This document shows, piece by piece, positions 8,536-17,360 of a DNA stretch of 64,000 nucleotides (position 1 is its first letter; the number at the start of each line of letters is the position of its first letter). Made by a program: the position numbers and the translations under genes. Origin of the DNA: Shewanella amazonensis SB2B (GTDB taxonomy: Bacteria; Pseudomonadota; Gammaproteobacteria; Enterobacterales; Shewanellaceae); contig NC_008700.1 in the NCBI RefSeq assembly GCF_000015245.1, positions 874,001 to 938,000 on the forward strand. The letters run 5' to 3'. The notes beneath the pieces were generated by a model. That model was not told the DNA's origin. It made no database searches and saw only the letters and a program-made list of their open reading frames with translations.

Positions 8536-9927
8536 ATGCTCAAGCGCGCTTTTTTTCACGCCCATATTTCTCAGACAGTTCATCTCCGGCAAGCTCCTTT
8601 GCTCCCGGCCGTTTCTTACGCTCTGATGGGGCTTGTCGCCATGTCTGCACTCGCCATTCGCCCGGCATTGGCTGCGGACAGAGACAGTCTTATCGCCGAA
8701 TTTGAAGCCCAAACCAAGCCACTCCTGCGCAAGGGGCGTACCAAAAGCCATGGCTGGGACGATGAGGCATTCCGAAATGGTCTGGAGCGACACAATGGTG
8801 ATGCGAAGGCACTGCTCGGCGAAGGCTGGCCCGCGCGATTTTTAGCCGATGCAAAAGGTCAGCGTGTACTCGCTGGCCAGTACCGTGCCGCCCTGGCAAA
8901 ACTTATCAGTGACATGCCAGCCGAAAGCCAATGCAAAGACCCTGCCCCTCTGGCGCGGGTGGATGAGGCACTGGCACAGACAGATGCTTACATCGAGCGC
9001 CTTAAGGGCTATGGCACCATTGCCGACCAGGGCGCAGCCTATCAGGCGGTGATGGACATGAGCATCAGTCACAGCCGGGTGCTTTCTGTAATGGAGCTGG
9101 GGGAAACCTTCCGCACCTGTGTGCTGACCGATGATGTGCCGGCAATGTCCCAGGGATTATCCGGTGACAACGGCGACATGATAGCCAAGGCGTTGATAGC
9201 GGCGCTGGCGGGTGAAAATATGGATGCATCGGAAGACCAGACAGAGTTGACTGGCGACTATGACCCGGCCCGTTCAATGGAAGGTTCGGATACTATGCTG
9301 AGTGAAAATCTCAGTGGCATGGGTGAGAGCGAGGGTGAGGCTGCGTCAGCCCAAATGCACTCAATCCGGGGCGACTCACAGCATGATGAGGCACAGCCAT
9401 TGGCGAGTATGCCCATCTCGACGCTGCAGTTTGCCGACCCTGTAATCGGCGAGTGTATCAAGGCCGCCGCCAAGCGTTTTGGGGTCAGTTTTACAAACGA
9501 GCTTGAACTGCTTTCCTGCCCGCTTAAGGGGGCGTCGGTGAGCCTTGATGATCTCCAGTACTTCAGTGAACTTGGCACTCTGTCGCTGGAAAATGGCAGT
9601 ATCAGGCAGATACGCACCGGCATGCCACAGTCGCTCCAGTCATTGTTGCTGAATAAGGTGAAACTGCAGAGTTTTTCGGGCTTTACGGCGGTAAAAATGT
9701 TCCAGCTGAGCCGTGTTTCGGTGGCAGATTGGTCTGCTATAGCGTCGCTCAAAAACGCCACCTTGCAGCTGGAGCACATCGACTGCGCCGGACTCAAATC
9801 CCAGGTGGATGCCGGGGCTGTGGTGGTGATAACCAAAGGACTGACTCCCGCTTTGCAGGCAGAGACATTTGCCCTTGCCGAACGCACTGGTATCCCCCTT
9901 GCCACCTCAGATTGTCCGGCAGGTTGA
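8536..9927 (+). CDS. Exported protein with a leucine-rich C-terminal region
   Basis: 463 residues from the ATG at 8536, which has an AGGGACGAG ribosome site; an ATG at 8494 would add 14 residues ahead of the signal peptide. A long N-region and hydrophobic core ending ...IRPALAA give a Sec signal. The central part has acidic, Ser-rich low-complexity sequence. From about residue 310, Leu at regular intervals (LDDLQYFSELGTLSLENGS, then LQSLLLNKVKLQSFSGF) resembles short leucine-rich repeats. I do not recognise the family. The next gene starts three bases after the stop, so the two are co-transcribed and probably act with the membrane proteins and bactofilin downstream. Confidence 0.75.
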   Translation: MLKRAFFHAHISQTVHLRQAPLLPAVSYALMGLVAMSALAIRPALAADRDSLIAEFEAQTKPLLRKGRTKSHGWDDEAFRNGLERHNGDAKALLGEGWPARFLADAKGQRVLAGQYRAALAKLISDMPAESQCKDPAPLARVDEALAQTDAYIERLKGYGTIADQGAAYQAVMDMSISHSRVLSVMELGETFRTCVLTDDVPAMSQGLSGDNGDMIAKALIAALAGENMDASEDQTELTGDYDPARSMEGSDTMLSENLSGMGESEGEAASAQMHSIRGDSQHDEAQPLASMPISTLQFADPVIGECIKAAAKRFGVSFTNELELLSCPLKGASVSLDDLQYFSELGTLSLENGSIRQIRTGMPQSLQSLLLNKVKLQSFSGFTAVKMFQLSRVSVADWSAIASLKNATLQLEHIDCAGLKSQVDAGAVVVITKGLTPALQAETFALAERTGIPLATSDCPAG

Positions 9928-9930
9928 TAA

Positions 9931-10701
9931 ATGAAGAAACAAGCTCCATCCGATTCGATTGCACAATCCACGAGTGTCCTCAGGCAAGCTGACCTTCGCC
10001 AGCTGGGACGGGGCGCGCGCATGCACCTTCACAAAGATGCTCGGGGGCATTGGTATTTTCGCAGTGAACGTCAAAGCCAACGGGTGATATACGGTGCCAT
10101 CGCGCTGGTGCCCATGGGGGCGTCGCTGTTTATGTCTTTGGTGCTTAAAGGCAACGAAGCGGTGATCTATGGGGTGTTTGCCGCGCTCTTATCGCCAGTT
10201 GCCCTGGTACTGCTGGGTTACCGTGAGCATCTGGTGTTTGTGCCCGGCAATCTGATTAGAAGACGCAGCTTTTGGGGACGCGGCGAGAAAGACGTTGAGC
10301 GCTGGCCCACAGGTTCTGTTTCCCTGGTGGCAGAGCCGTTGGTGCAGCTCGACAAGGGGTGCTGGCTGTCGCTGGAGGCAGGAAAACGCCTGTCCCGTTA
10401 CAGCATAGGTGAAGAGGCCGAAACCCTGGCCCTGGCAAAGTGTCTGGGAGCGCAAACCGGTGCGGCGGCATGCGAGCGGATGAGTGATTATCCCCACGCC
10501 CGCCCAATACAAGCTGCGGCTGACTTTGATAGCGAAACCGCACCAGACAAACATCCAAATGCAGCCGTGACGGCTGTTCCGGCTCCACAATCCTCAGCGC
10601 AGGCGCCCTTCGCGACAGTACGCGGCTCGTTTTGGCGTGCTTTGTTGCCGCTGCCGATGTTTATTGCACTGGGGACGCTGCTCTTATGGCTGGGCTACTG
10701 A
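9931..10701 (+). CDS. Membrane protein of unknown function (bactofilin cluster)
   Basis: 256 residues. Two hydrophobic helices at about 50-95 (IYGAIALVPMGASLFMSLVL, then IYGVFAALLSPVALVLLGY) are followed by a basic soluble region and a last helix at the extreme C-terminus (LLPLPMFIALGTLLLWLGY). Two helices followed by a soluble domain is the layout of bacterial PH-like membrane proteins, and the next gene shares it, so the two may be distant paralogues. Residues about 160-225 are variable and Ala/Pro-rich. Family unknown. The gene starts three bases after the exported leucine-rich protein. Confidence 0.75.
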   Translation: MKKQAPSDSIAQSTSVLRQADLRQLGRGARMHLHKDARGHWYFRSERQSQRVIYGAIALVPMGASLFMSLVLKGNEAVIYGVFAALLSPVALVLLGYREHLVFVPGNLIRRRSFWGRGEKDVERWPTGSVSLVAEPLVQLDKGCWLSLEAGKRLSRYSIGEEAETLALAKCLGAQTGAAACERMSDYPHARPIQAAADFDSETAPDKHPNAAVTAVPAPQSSAQAPFATVRGSFWRALLPLPMFIALGTLLLWLGY

Positions 10702-10741
10702 TTTTGCTGATGAGAATTGATTTGAACAGGCGACTGAACCG

Positions 10742-11197
10742 ATGAAGTGGATCAAGGAAAGCGACGCCCGTGGCAGTCTGGTGCTGGGGAACCGGGTTGC
10801 ACTTGTGATTCTGGGGATGATTCCGCTTATCCCAACGCTGATATTTTCGGGTATTGGCTTTAACGGCAATAGCAGGCACATGTTGCTGTGGGCTCTCACG
10901 GCCAGTTTCAGCTGGCATTGCCTGTTTGCCAATCACAGGGTGACCATAGACAAGGGGCGCGGACTGCTCAAACGCCGAATAAGCAGCCTCTATACCCTGC
11001 TACAGGTGCAGGTCAAACTTGAAGATATCCAGGCCTTTGTGGTCACCCGCCGAGGCGGCGACAGGAATAAGTACCAGTTGCTGGTCTTGGGTAAGCAAGG
11101 GCAACGGGAGCGATTATTGGTGGGATTCAACAGCCAGATGATGGAGGCGGGTAAACATCTGGCCGAATTCTGCGACAAGCCGCTGGTGGAAGATTAG
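10742..11197 (+). CDS. Small two-helix membrane protein (bactofilin cluster)
   Basis: 151 residues. Two hydrophobic helices at about 18-60 (LVILGMIPLIPTLIFSGIGF and a Trp-containing second helix) are followed by a basic domain of about 80 residues with a beta-rich look (VTIDKGRGLLKRR, LEDIQAFVVTRR). This fits a minimal membrane-anchored PH-like fold, but that is inference from layout. It lies 40 bases after the preceding membrane protein and about 120 bases before the bactofilin. Confidence 0.7.
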   Translation: MKWIKESDARGSLVLGNRVALVILGMIPLIPTLIFSGIGFNGNSRHMLLWALTASFSWHCLFANHRVTIDKGRGLLKRRISSLYTLLQVQVKLEDIQAFVVTRRGGDRNKYQLLVLGKQGQRERLLVGFNSQMMEAGKHLAEFCDKPLVED

Positions 11198-11317
11198 TTG
11201 GTTTCCACCTCCCAAAGTGGCGTTTTATTCTTTGCCCTGACAACAAATTCTGTTTAACATTTGCGCCACATTTTTACTTGGCAGGAAAACGCCCCGTCGA
11301 GGCTGGAGACAGAACCC

Positions 11318-12166
11318 ATGAGCAAGGGACAAGGGATCACATTTATTGGCGCCGGAACCCGGCTTGAAGGCGAGATGATGCTGGAAAGCGCGGCCTTGGT
11401 ATCGGGCGAGTTGCACGGACGGGTGAGCTCCAAAGGCCAAATAAAGATAGAGCAGGGTGGCCTTATCGAGGGGGAACTCACCTGTCATGAGCTGAATGTC
11501 AGCGGCACCTTCAGGGGTAAACTCAGCTGCCAAAAATTGACCATCATCGCTGGTGGCGTCGTGGAAGGTGAGGTGGCCAGTAATCAGATGGAAATCTTCG
11601 AAGGCGGCCAGTTTATCGGCAGTCGAAAGCGTGGCCCTGAGCCTGTTGAATTGCCTGCGGGCACAAAGGCGAGCTTGCCAACAGAGGGCCGTAAGGGGCA
11701 TTTAAAGTTGGTGCTCGGTATCGCTGCGGCGCTTGGGCTTGGATATCTGGTGACTCAAACCGGCTTCATTCAGGGGATTAAAGATGGGTATCAGGCCGGC
11801 AGTGCTGCCCGCTCGGAAATGAAAGAACAGGCCCAGGCGCCCTCACAGGAACACCAGAGTCAGGCACTGATGGCGACGGCCGCTGACGGCGATGCATCAG
11901 GCTTGGCAGCAGAAAACATCAATGCTCAGGCCGGTGACTACTTTGCCGAAGACACAGACGCCATGGAAGCGGGCAATGCGCTGCTGCTGGAAAATGGCTT
12001 TGATGCCGGGGTGACAAAAACCGATACGGATGGGGCAGATGACGCTCAGCCTGCGGCGCTGGAGCCCGGTGCGCAAAGTCGCCCACTGACCCCGGACAGC
12101 GACACCAGTGCCCTTAATACCCAGGGGGCGTCAGATTTGCCTGCAGCACCCGCTAATCGTATGTAA
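11318..12166 (+). CDS. Bactofilin-domain protein with a transmembrane helix and acidic tail
   Basis: 282 residues from the ATG at 11318, which has a GGAGA ribosome site; an upstream in-frame ATG at 11261 lacks one. Residues about 5-100 are a bactofilin (DUF583) domain: regularly spaced Gly and beta-strand repeats such as GELHGRVSSKGQIKIEQGG, then IEGELTCHELNVSGTFRG. Bactofilins polymerise into cytoskeletal filaments without nucleotide. Unusually, a transmembrane helix follows (LKLVLGIAAALGLGYLV, about 128-145), then an acidic, Gln/Ala-rich tail of about 130 residues that would lie on the other side of the membrane. The gene closes a four-gene same-strand set and has its own terminator. Confidence 0.85.
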   Translation: MSKGQGITFIGAGTRLEGEMMLESAALVSGELHGRVSSKGQIKIEQGGLIEGELTCHELNVSGTFRGKLSCQKLTIIAGGVVEGEVASNQMEIFEGGQFIGSRKRGPEPVELPAGTKASLPTEGRKGHLKLVLGIAAALGLGYLVTQTGFIQGIKDGYQAGSAARSEMKEQAQAPSQEHQSQALMATAADGDASGLAAENINAQAGDYFAEDTDAMEAGNALLLENGFDAGVTKTDTDGADDAQPAALEPGAQSRPLTPDSDTSALNTQGASDLPAAPANRM

Positions 12167-12182
12167 TTCAATAAAATAAAAG

Positions 12183-12204
12183 ACGCGGCATTGCCGCGTT
12201 TTTT
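12183..12204 (+). terminator. Rho-independent terminator after the bactofilin gene
   Basis: ACGCGGC, a loop of ATT, GCCGCGT, then a T run, beginning 17 bases after the stop. Confidence 0.85.
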
Positions 12205-12333
12205 ATTGCCGTTTGCTGCCTGGTGAAGGCAAGCCGAGAACCAAGCGGGCGCCTCGCCGGGCGCCTTCAAGTTTTGTGCATGTTGCTGAGATGAGGGCGA
12301 CATGATTTGCGATGTCGCGTTAATCAGACAGGT

Positions 12334-13218
12334 TTAATGGAGTTGTGATTGTTGGGGTTTGAGTGCCAGCACATCGCATTTAAGCTGATTGAGCAATTGC
12401 TCCGATGCCCGGCCTTTCAGGGTGCTCAGCATGCTGGTGTGCTCGCTGGCACCCATCACAACCAGGTTGCTGTGCCACTGACGTGCGGCTTCGGGCACCA
12501 TGTCGTCGGGCAAGCCCGCAGCCAGATGCAGGCGTTTGTCTTCCAGTGACAGGGGCTCGGCAGTTTGGCGCAGGCGGCGCCATTGCTCAGCAACCCAGGT
12601 GTGATGGTTCAAGTCTCTGTTCTCAAAGGACACATTCATATCGTGAGCCTGATAACAGGTCAGCAGATGCAGCTCCATTCGCAGCAAGCGTGCCAGTTCA
12701 TCGGACACATCAAGCAACTGCCGATTAAATTGACGATGGCGTTCGCCTTCATCATCCACTTCCAACGCGGTCAGTAGTTTGCCATCGTTTTCCCAGGGTT
12801 CGTTACTGACAAAAAGCACGGGAATGGGTACCTGCTGCAACAGCTGCCAATCTTCGGTATGGCCGAATTCGCAGCGCAGGGCTGAATACTCGTGATGCTC
12901 CAGGATCAGTAAATCGTAATCACGTTGGCTGAGCTCATCGAGTACGGCATTGGCGAGTGTTGGGGCATGACAATGTTTAAGCACCAGACGTATGTCTTTG
13001 TCCGGATAGCTGGGGTGTTTTTGGCGTTGATGACTGATGTTTGGGGCCGTCAGTAATTGCTGTAACCACTGACTAAGCCCTGCCTGCTTTGGGAGCTGAA
13101 CCCTTAACATAGTGAGATCTGCATGGCTTTGATTCGCTAAGTGAACCGCCTTTCGCAACGCAGGCTTGGCATGTAGCCCATCGTCGGTAGCGACGAGGAC
13201 CCGTGAAAAATGACCCAT
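12334..13218 (-). CDS. UspA-family tandem-domain universal stress protein (UspE-like)
   Basis: 294 residues, twice the length of a single Usp domain. The N-terminal half opens with RVLVATDDGLHAKPALRKAV, the usual Usp first strand and helix. The second half ends with LVVMGASEHTSMLSTLKG, a form of the ATP-binding glycine region, then a short strand (CDVLALKP). Tandem Usp proteins act in stress survival and often in metabolic arrest. The nucleotide-binding motif is imperfect, so ATP binding is uncertain. The gene stands alone; the M16 pair on the same strand ends 200 bases upstream of it. Confidence 0.85.
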   Translation of the reverse strand: MGHFSRVLVATDDGLHAKPALRKAVHLANQSHADLTMLRVQLPKQAGLSQWLQQLLTAPNISHQRQKHPSYPDKDIRLVLKHCHAPTLANAVLDELSQRDYDLLILEHHEYSALRCEFGHTEDWQLLQQVPIPVLFVSNEPWENDGKLLTALEVDDEGERHRQFNRQLLDVSDELARLLRMELHLLTCYQAHDMNVSFENRDLNHHTWVAEQWRRLRQTAEPLSLEDKRLHLAAGLPDDMVPEAARQWHSNLVVMGASEHTSMLSTLKGRASEQLLNQLKCDVLALKPQQSQLH

Positions 13219-13420
13219 GGTACTTTCCTCTGTGGTGGCTGGTACTAAAACTCCCTTTCAAAAAATTTTAGTGTTCAGTCCTCTGAAGGACTAAATACCC
13301 TTTTGGACTTGAAACCCTTGCCAATAGCGGCTTTTAATCTGTTTATCATGGGTGTTTTGGTGCATTTTTTGCCGTCAGTGACCTGATGTTTTAAACGCGG
13401 ATGTGAAAATAGAAGGGTTT

Positions 13421-14908
13421 TCAGGGCAGCTTATCGAGCCGTTTTATCTCCCAGTCGGGGAGCTTTTGCTGCAGGTCAGGCAAGAGTAATGTGGCATCAC
13501 CTTTGATAACAACCCAGGGTGGATTGCGTAAATACTGAGCAGGGAAGTTGCCCATGTCTGATGCCCTTACCAAGGGGGAAGGCAAGTACTCTGGCAGGGA
13601 GGCGTCACCGGCAAAATCTGCTTGTTCGAGCATAGCGAGCCACTCTCCCACAGCGGACCCTTCTGTGTCGGCGTTGACCTTGTACTGACCGATAAGGTAG
13701 CTGTCCAGCGCCTGTAGCTCGGCTGCGCTTGGCGCAGTGCTGCCAAGTAGGCTCAGATGATCCAATATGCCCCGGACAAAGGCGCCGGTACTTTCAGTGG
13801 CGCTTGAGCCGTAGAATTTCAGGGTGCGGCTCAGAGGATTATCGATACAGCTGCCATACACGCCGTATGTCAGGCCCCGGCGACTGCGAAGATCGTAAAA
13901 CAGGCGCCCGGCCTGGCTGCGACCAAGCAGCGCTGCCGTGGCTTTGCAGGGGGCATTGTTGCCGGTGGGGGGAAGTGAGTAGCCAACCCTGACCTGTGAC
14001 TGCACTTGCCCGGGCGCATGAAGCAGGTAGAGCACTTTCCCCGTGTTTTGGCGCCGTTCAGACACCGACTCGCCGATACCATATGGAGAAGCGATAAAAG
14101 CAGGCTTGACTGCGCTCGTCAAAGACTCAGGGGCCCTGGCACCGATAAGATGCCAGCGCCCCTGGGCTGCCAATGCCTTTACTACATCAGCAAGGTCGGG
14201 GCGCTTTGATTCCGGGGTGTTATAAAGCGATAAATAAGGGTGGGATTTACCCAGTACAACCTGAGCCCAGAGCCGGTCTATATCCCTGCCACTGAACGCC
14301 TCTATGTGTTTTGCCAGCTGACTTTCCCGTATCACCCTGTCGCTGTTGTCCTTATCAAGGGCACCGTAGCGCTCGATAAGGCTCCTTACCCTCATCAGCA
14401 GGGCCATTGGCCCATCGCAGCGACTGGAAAACACCACACTGTGTGGCCTTGCAATGACGCTCAGGGTTTCGGCGCAGCGCTCCCCCGCCAAGGCATCAAG
14501 GCGCAGCTGCGCCTGCATTTGCCGGGCGATGAGAGGGCCAGAAGTAATAACCCCTGCTGTGGTGATAACAAGGTGTGTCGCCTCAAGCCGTTCGTCATGG
14601 TGAAAGCTCAGCATTCCTTTGTCATCTGCCATGGCCATACCAGTTGCCGGGCGCGGTGGGTTGACGGCAGGATGCAGCACAGGAAAGGGAATCCCCTGGT
14701 GTGGAACCGTGCCAGTCGCTGTGGCATTCTCGTTGGTAACTCGGTTATCGGAAGCATTGCTGGCAAGGGGCATGGCGAGCAGCGCAGGCGTGCTGAAGTC
14801 GGCAAGGACCGGAGGCGCGATGGGTTCGTACTCCAGCGCCTTATGTTGGCAGCCAGCCAGCAAGCCTGAGCCCAGCACGGCCAAAAGCAGGTGTCTTCTG
14901 GCGCTCAT
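13421..14908 (-). CDS. M16-family lipoprotein, probably the inactive partner subunit
   Basis: 495 residues with a lipoprotein signal (lipobox LAGC, Cys about residue 20). The fold resembles an M16 (pitrilysin/processing-peptidase) half: a GRLFYDLRSRRGLTYGVYGS segment is the Arg/Tyr-bearing C-terminal M16 motif. No HxxEH zinc site is present. In two-component M16 systems one subunit carries the zinc site and the other this Arg-Tyr motif. Its ATG overlaps the stop of the zinc-bearing M16 gene by four bases (ATGA), so both are made together and probably form a heterodimer at the membrane. Substrate unknown. Confidence 0.85.
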   Translation of the reverse strand: MSARRHLLLAVLGSGLLAGCQHKALEYEPIAPPVLADFSTPALLAMPLASNASDNRVTNENATATGTVPHQGIPFPVLHPAVNPPRPATGMAMADDKGMLSFHHDERLEATHLVITTAGVITSGPLIARQMQAQLRLDALAGERCAETLSVIARPHSVVFSSRCDGPMALLMRVRSLIERYGALDKDNSDRVIRESQLAKHIEAFSGRDIDRLWAQVVLGKSHPYLSLYNTPESKRPDLADVVKALAAQGRWHLIGARAPESLTSAVKPAFIASPYGIGESVSERRQNTGKVLYLLHAPGQVQSQVRVGYSLPPTGNNAPCKATAALLGRSQAGRLFYDLRSRRGLTYGVYGSCIDNPLSRTLKFYGSSATESTGAFVRGILDHLSLLGSTAPSAAELQALDSYLIGQYKVNADTEGSAVGEWLAMLEQADFAGDASLPEYLPSPLVRASDMGNFPAQYLRNPPWVVIKGDATLLLPDLQQKLPDWEIKRLDKLP

Positions 14909-16341
14909 AATGCAAGTTCCTCAAGGCCTTCGGCCCAGCTTTCGGGGAGCCATTCCAGCAGACCTTTTCCAAGCCGGGTGTGCCATGCCGGTTTTAAATC
15001 GAGCCGGACGCTGTGGCCTGCAAAATAGCGCTGCGCCACCCGCATCAAGTCGTCCTCACTGACATCCCGTATCCTGATCCAAGGGCTGAGCAGAGGCTGT
15101 GCATTATCCGTGGCAGGGCTTGCGGCGAGCCACTGCGCCAGGGTTTCATCACGGCTGAGCTGCTCCTGGTAGTCGGCGAGCCAGAGCTGTTTCAGTTGGC
15201 AAAGCGCTGTGTTTTTCATGGGCTCTCGGGCAGCCTGGTCTATCAGCTTTTCGATACCCGCAGCCAGGGTATCCAGGCTCACATTGGCCCGGGGCACCAG
15301 TACCAGATTGGTCATGCCATGGTGCTCCATTTCCAGCGGCAGAGAATAGTGCAGCAGGCTCTGCTTGCCACTGATGCCAGCTCGCTCGAGACCACTGGCG
15401 ATACGCTGAAACAGCCTGAGCTCCAGCAGCTTGATGGCGGCGGCATCCCGGTGACTGCGCCCCACCGTGTGCCAGGCCATCAGCAGCCCGGGCCAGGGGG
15501 CTCGTTCATCTATGACTTCGCCATGTACGGGTGCGCGCAGAGTGAAATCTGGCTTCGCTGCGTCATCAGGAACTGCCGCTTGGTTGAACCCTGCTGTTTC
15601 GGGTGGCTGTGCCGGCTCATGCCAGGTGCCAAATTGGCCCCTGATCTGGGTTTCAACATCCCCGGGCAGGGCACCGATGAGCGCCATACTCAGACGCGAT
15701 GGCCGATAAAAGCGCCGATGAAAAGCCCTAAGGCTGTCAGCATCGGCACCGAGGATGTCGGCGCGACTGCCGATAATGGCGTGACGGTAAGGTGTATCCG
15801 TCGCCTGGCTCAGCAAAAAGGTCATCGCCGCACGAAAGTAGGGTTGGTTATCTATGGTTTGTGCCATTTCGGCCAGCACGGTTTTTTGCTGATTGGTAAT
15901 AGCCTCGACGGCAAATTGCGGATGCTCAAAGCGGTCCCGCTCCAGCGCCAGGGTAAAGGCCAGCCCCTGAGCGGGGATTCGGGTGTAGTAGCGGGTGTCA
16001 TCGAACAGGGTGCTGGCATTAAAACTGGCTCCCATGGCGTTCATCAGCTGGCTGTAACCATCGCCGGGGGCCTGGCGACTGCCCTTGAAAAGCAGATGCT
16101 CAAACAAATGTGCCCAGCCGGTTTGTCTCAAAGCCTCGTGGCGAGAGCCTACGGCAAAGCGGCTCGCCAGGGTGATGCTTTGTTTGCCTGCCTTTGGAAG
16201 CCAAAACAGTCGGATACCATTATCAAGCTGCCTTGTCACAACGGCGTCATCCAGACGCCTTAACGGCTGGTCATCGAACTGGCATTCGGAAAGGGGCGCG
16301 AGTGTCATCATCGTCAGGCCAAGTACTGCCAGCAATCCCAT
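14905..16341 (-). CDS. M16-family zinc peptidase
   Basis: 478 residues from the ATG at 16341, which has a GGAAG ribosome site six bases away; a TTG at 16356 would add five residues. A hydrophobic N-terminus (LLAVLGLTMMTLAPLS) is a signal peptide or anchor. The inverted zinc motif is intact: HLFEHLLFKGS (HxxEH) at about residue 86, with downstream Glu residues in the QTIDNQPYF region available as third ligand. M16 enzymes degrade small proteins and peptides. The overlap with the downstream lipoprotein partner indicates an obligate pair in the periplasm or at the membrane. Confidence 0.9.
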   Translation of the reverse strand: MGLLAVLGLTMMTLAPLSECQFDDQPLRRLDDAVVTRQLDNGIRLFWLPKAGKQSITLASRFAVGSRHEALRQTGWAHLFEHLLFKGSRQAPGDGYSQLMNAMGASFNASTLFDDTRYYTRIPAQGLAFTLALERDRFEHPQFAVEAITNQQKTVLAEMAQTIDNQPYFRAAMTFLLSQATDTPYRHAIIGSRADILGADADSLRAFHRRFYRPSRLSMALIGALPGDVETQIRGQFGTWHEPAQPPETAGFNQAAVPDDAAKPDFTLRAPVHGEVIDERAPWPGLLMAWHTVGRSHRDAAAIKLLELRLFQRIASGLERAGISGKQSLLHYSLPLEMEHHGMTNLVLVPRANVSLDTLAAGIEKLIDQAAREPMKNTALCQLKQLWLADYQEQLSRDETLAQWLAASPATDNAQPLLSPWIRIRDVSEDDLMRVAQRYFAGHSVRLDLKPAWHTRLGKGLLEWLPESWAEGLEELAL

Positions 16342-16445
16342 GAATATCTTCCCCAAGCCTTTGGAATGGCATTCAGTTTTTCATCATTACTGATATGATG
16401 GCAAGAGCTTTCAACCTACTTGTTATTAAGCCAAGGATGCCCTTT

Positions 16446-17270
16446 ATGAGTCGTTCCCCCTTCCAAACCTTTGTCTGGCGCAGTGAGATATTTGAATGTC
16501 AAAGCACCGACATCCAACGTTTTTACAGCTTGCTTGCCATTGAGACAGAGCGCCTTGGTCTTGGCAGCAAAATCCTGGGGCAGGCAGGGCACCATCCGTT
16601 GTATCTGTTGCAATCACCGGGGCAGAAAGCCGGTTTGCCCAATTTGCTTATCAGCGCCGGTTTCCACGGTGAAGAGTCAGCCGGTCCCTGGGGGCTGCTG
16701 CACTTTTTATCGCAGCTGGATGGCGAGCTGTTCAAGCGGGTGAACCTGAGCGTTTTGCCGCTGGTTAACCCCACTGGGTTTGCCAAAGGGCACAGGTTCA
16801 ATGAGCTGGGTGAAAACCCCAATCGCGGCTTTTTTATTGAAAATGGCAAAGCAAAGCCCGGCGCCGATACCTCGGCAGAAGGGCGTATCTTGCTTGAACA
16901 CGCCCACCTGCTGCAGGTGGCCAGCCGCGATGGCATCCTCACCTGCCATGAAGATGTGCTGATGACAGACACCTATGTGTATACCTTTGAGCCAAGCCAG
17001 GCTCCGGGGCGTTTCAGCCACAGCTTGCGGGATGCGCTGGGGCAGTATTTCCCCATTGCCGCCGATGGTGACGTCGATAACTGTCCGGTACGCAGTGGTG
17101 TGATTTTCAACCACTTCGATACCTCGTTCGAATCCTTTTTGGTGCGAAGCGGCGCCCGGGTGGGTTGCTGCAGTGAGACTCCGGGCCAGCAGCCACTGGA
17201 TCAACGTATCCTGGCCAATGCCGCCGCCATGAACACCTTTGTGAATATGCTGGCACCGGAGCTAAGTTAA
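16446..17270 (+). CDS. M14-type zinc carboxypeptidase-like protein
   Basis: 274 residues from the ATG at 16446, placed eight bases after AAGGA; upstream in-frame ATGs at 16395 and 16437 fit less well. The zinc motif is visible as SAGFHGEESAG (HxxE, about residue 75), and a third ligand His is likely in LTCHEDV at about 163. A conserved Asn-Pro-Thr-Gly (VNPTGFAKGH) and the Arg of NPNRGFF match the M14 substrate pocket. No signal peptide is seen, so it probably acts in the cytoplasm, perhaps on peptides or murein peptides. It diverges from the M16 pair and shares a short promoter region with it. Confidence 0.8.
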   Translation: MSRSPFQTFVWRSEIFECQSTDIQRFYSLLAIETERLGLGSKILGQAGHHPLYLLQSPGQKAGLPNLLISAGFHGEESAGPWGLLHFLSQLDGELFKRVNLSVLPLVNPTGFAKGHRFNELGENPNRGFFIENGKAKPGADTSAEGRILLEHAHLLQVASRDGILTCHEDVLMTDTYVYTFEPSQAPGRFSHSLRDALGQYFPIAADGDVDNCPVRSGVIFNHFDTSFESFLVRSGARVGCCSETPGQQPLDQRILANAAAMNTFVNMLAPELS

Positions 17271-17303
17271 TCGTTCAGCCCGTGAGCGTGTCAGAGCATA
17301 AAT

Positions 17304-17333
17304 AAAAACAGCCACATCGTGTGGCTGTTTTTA
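17304..17333. terminator. Bidirectional terminator
   Basis: AAAAACAGCCACA, TCG, TGTGGCTGTTTTT: a stem flanked by A and T runs, between the convergent M14-like and L,D-transpeptidase genes, serving both. Confidence 0.85.
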
Positions 17334-17360
17334 TTTATCTGGGTGTCAGACGAGACCAAC

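Noticed and set aside
13277..13292. A hairpin (AGTCCT, CTGA, AGGACT) between the Usp and M16 genes
   Set aside because: It lies downstream of the M16 pair on the minus strand but no T run follows closely, so I did not call it a terminator.
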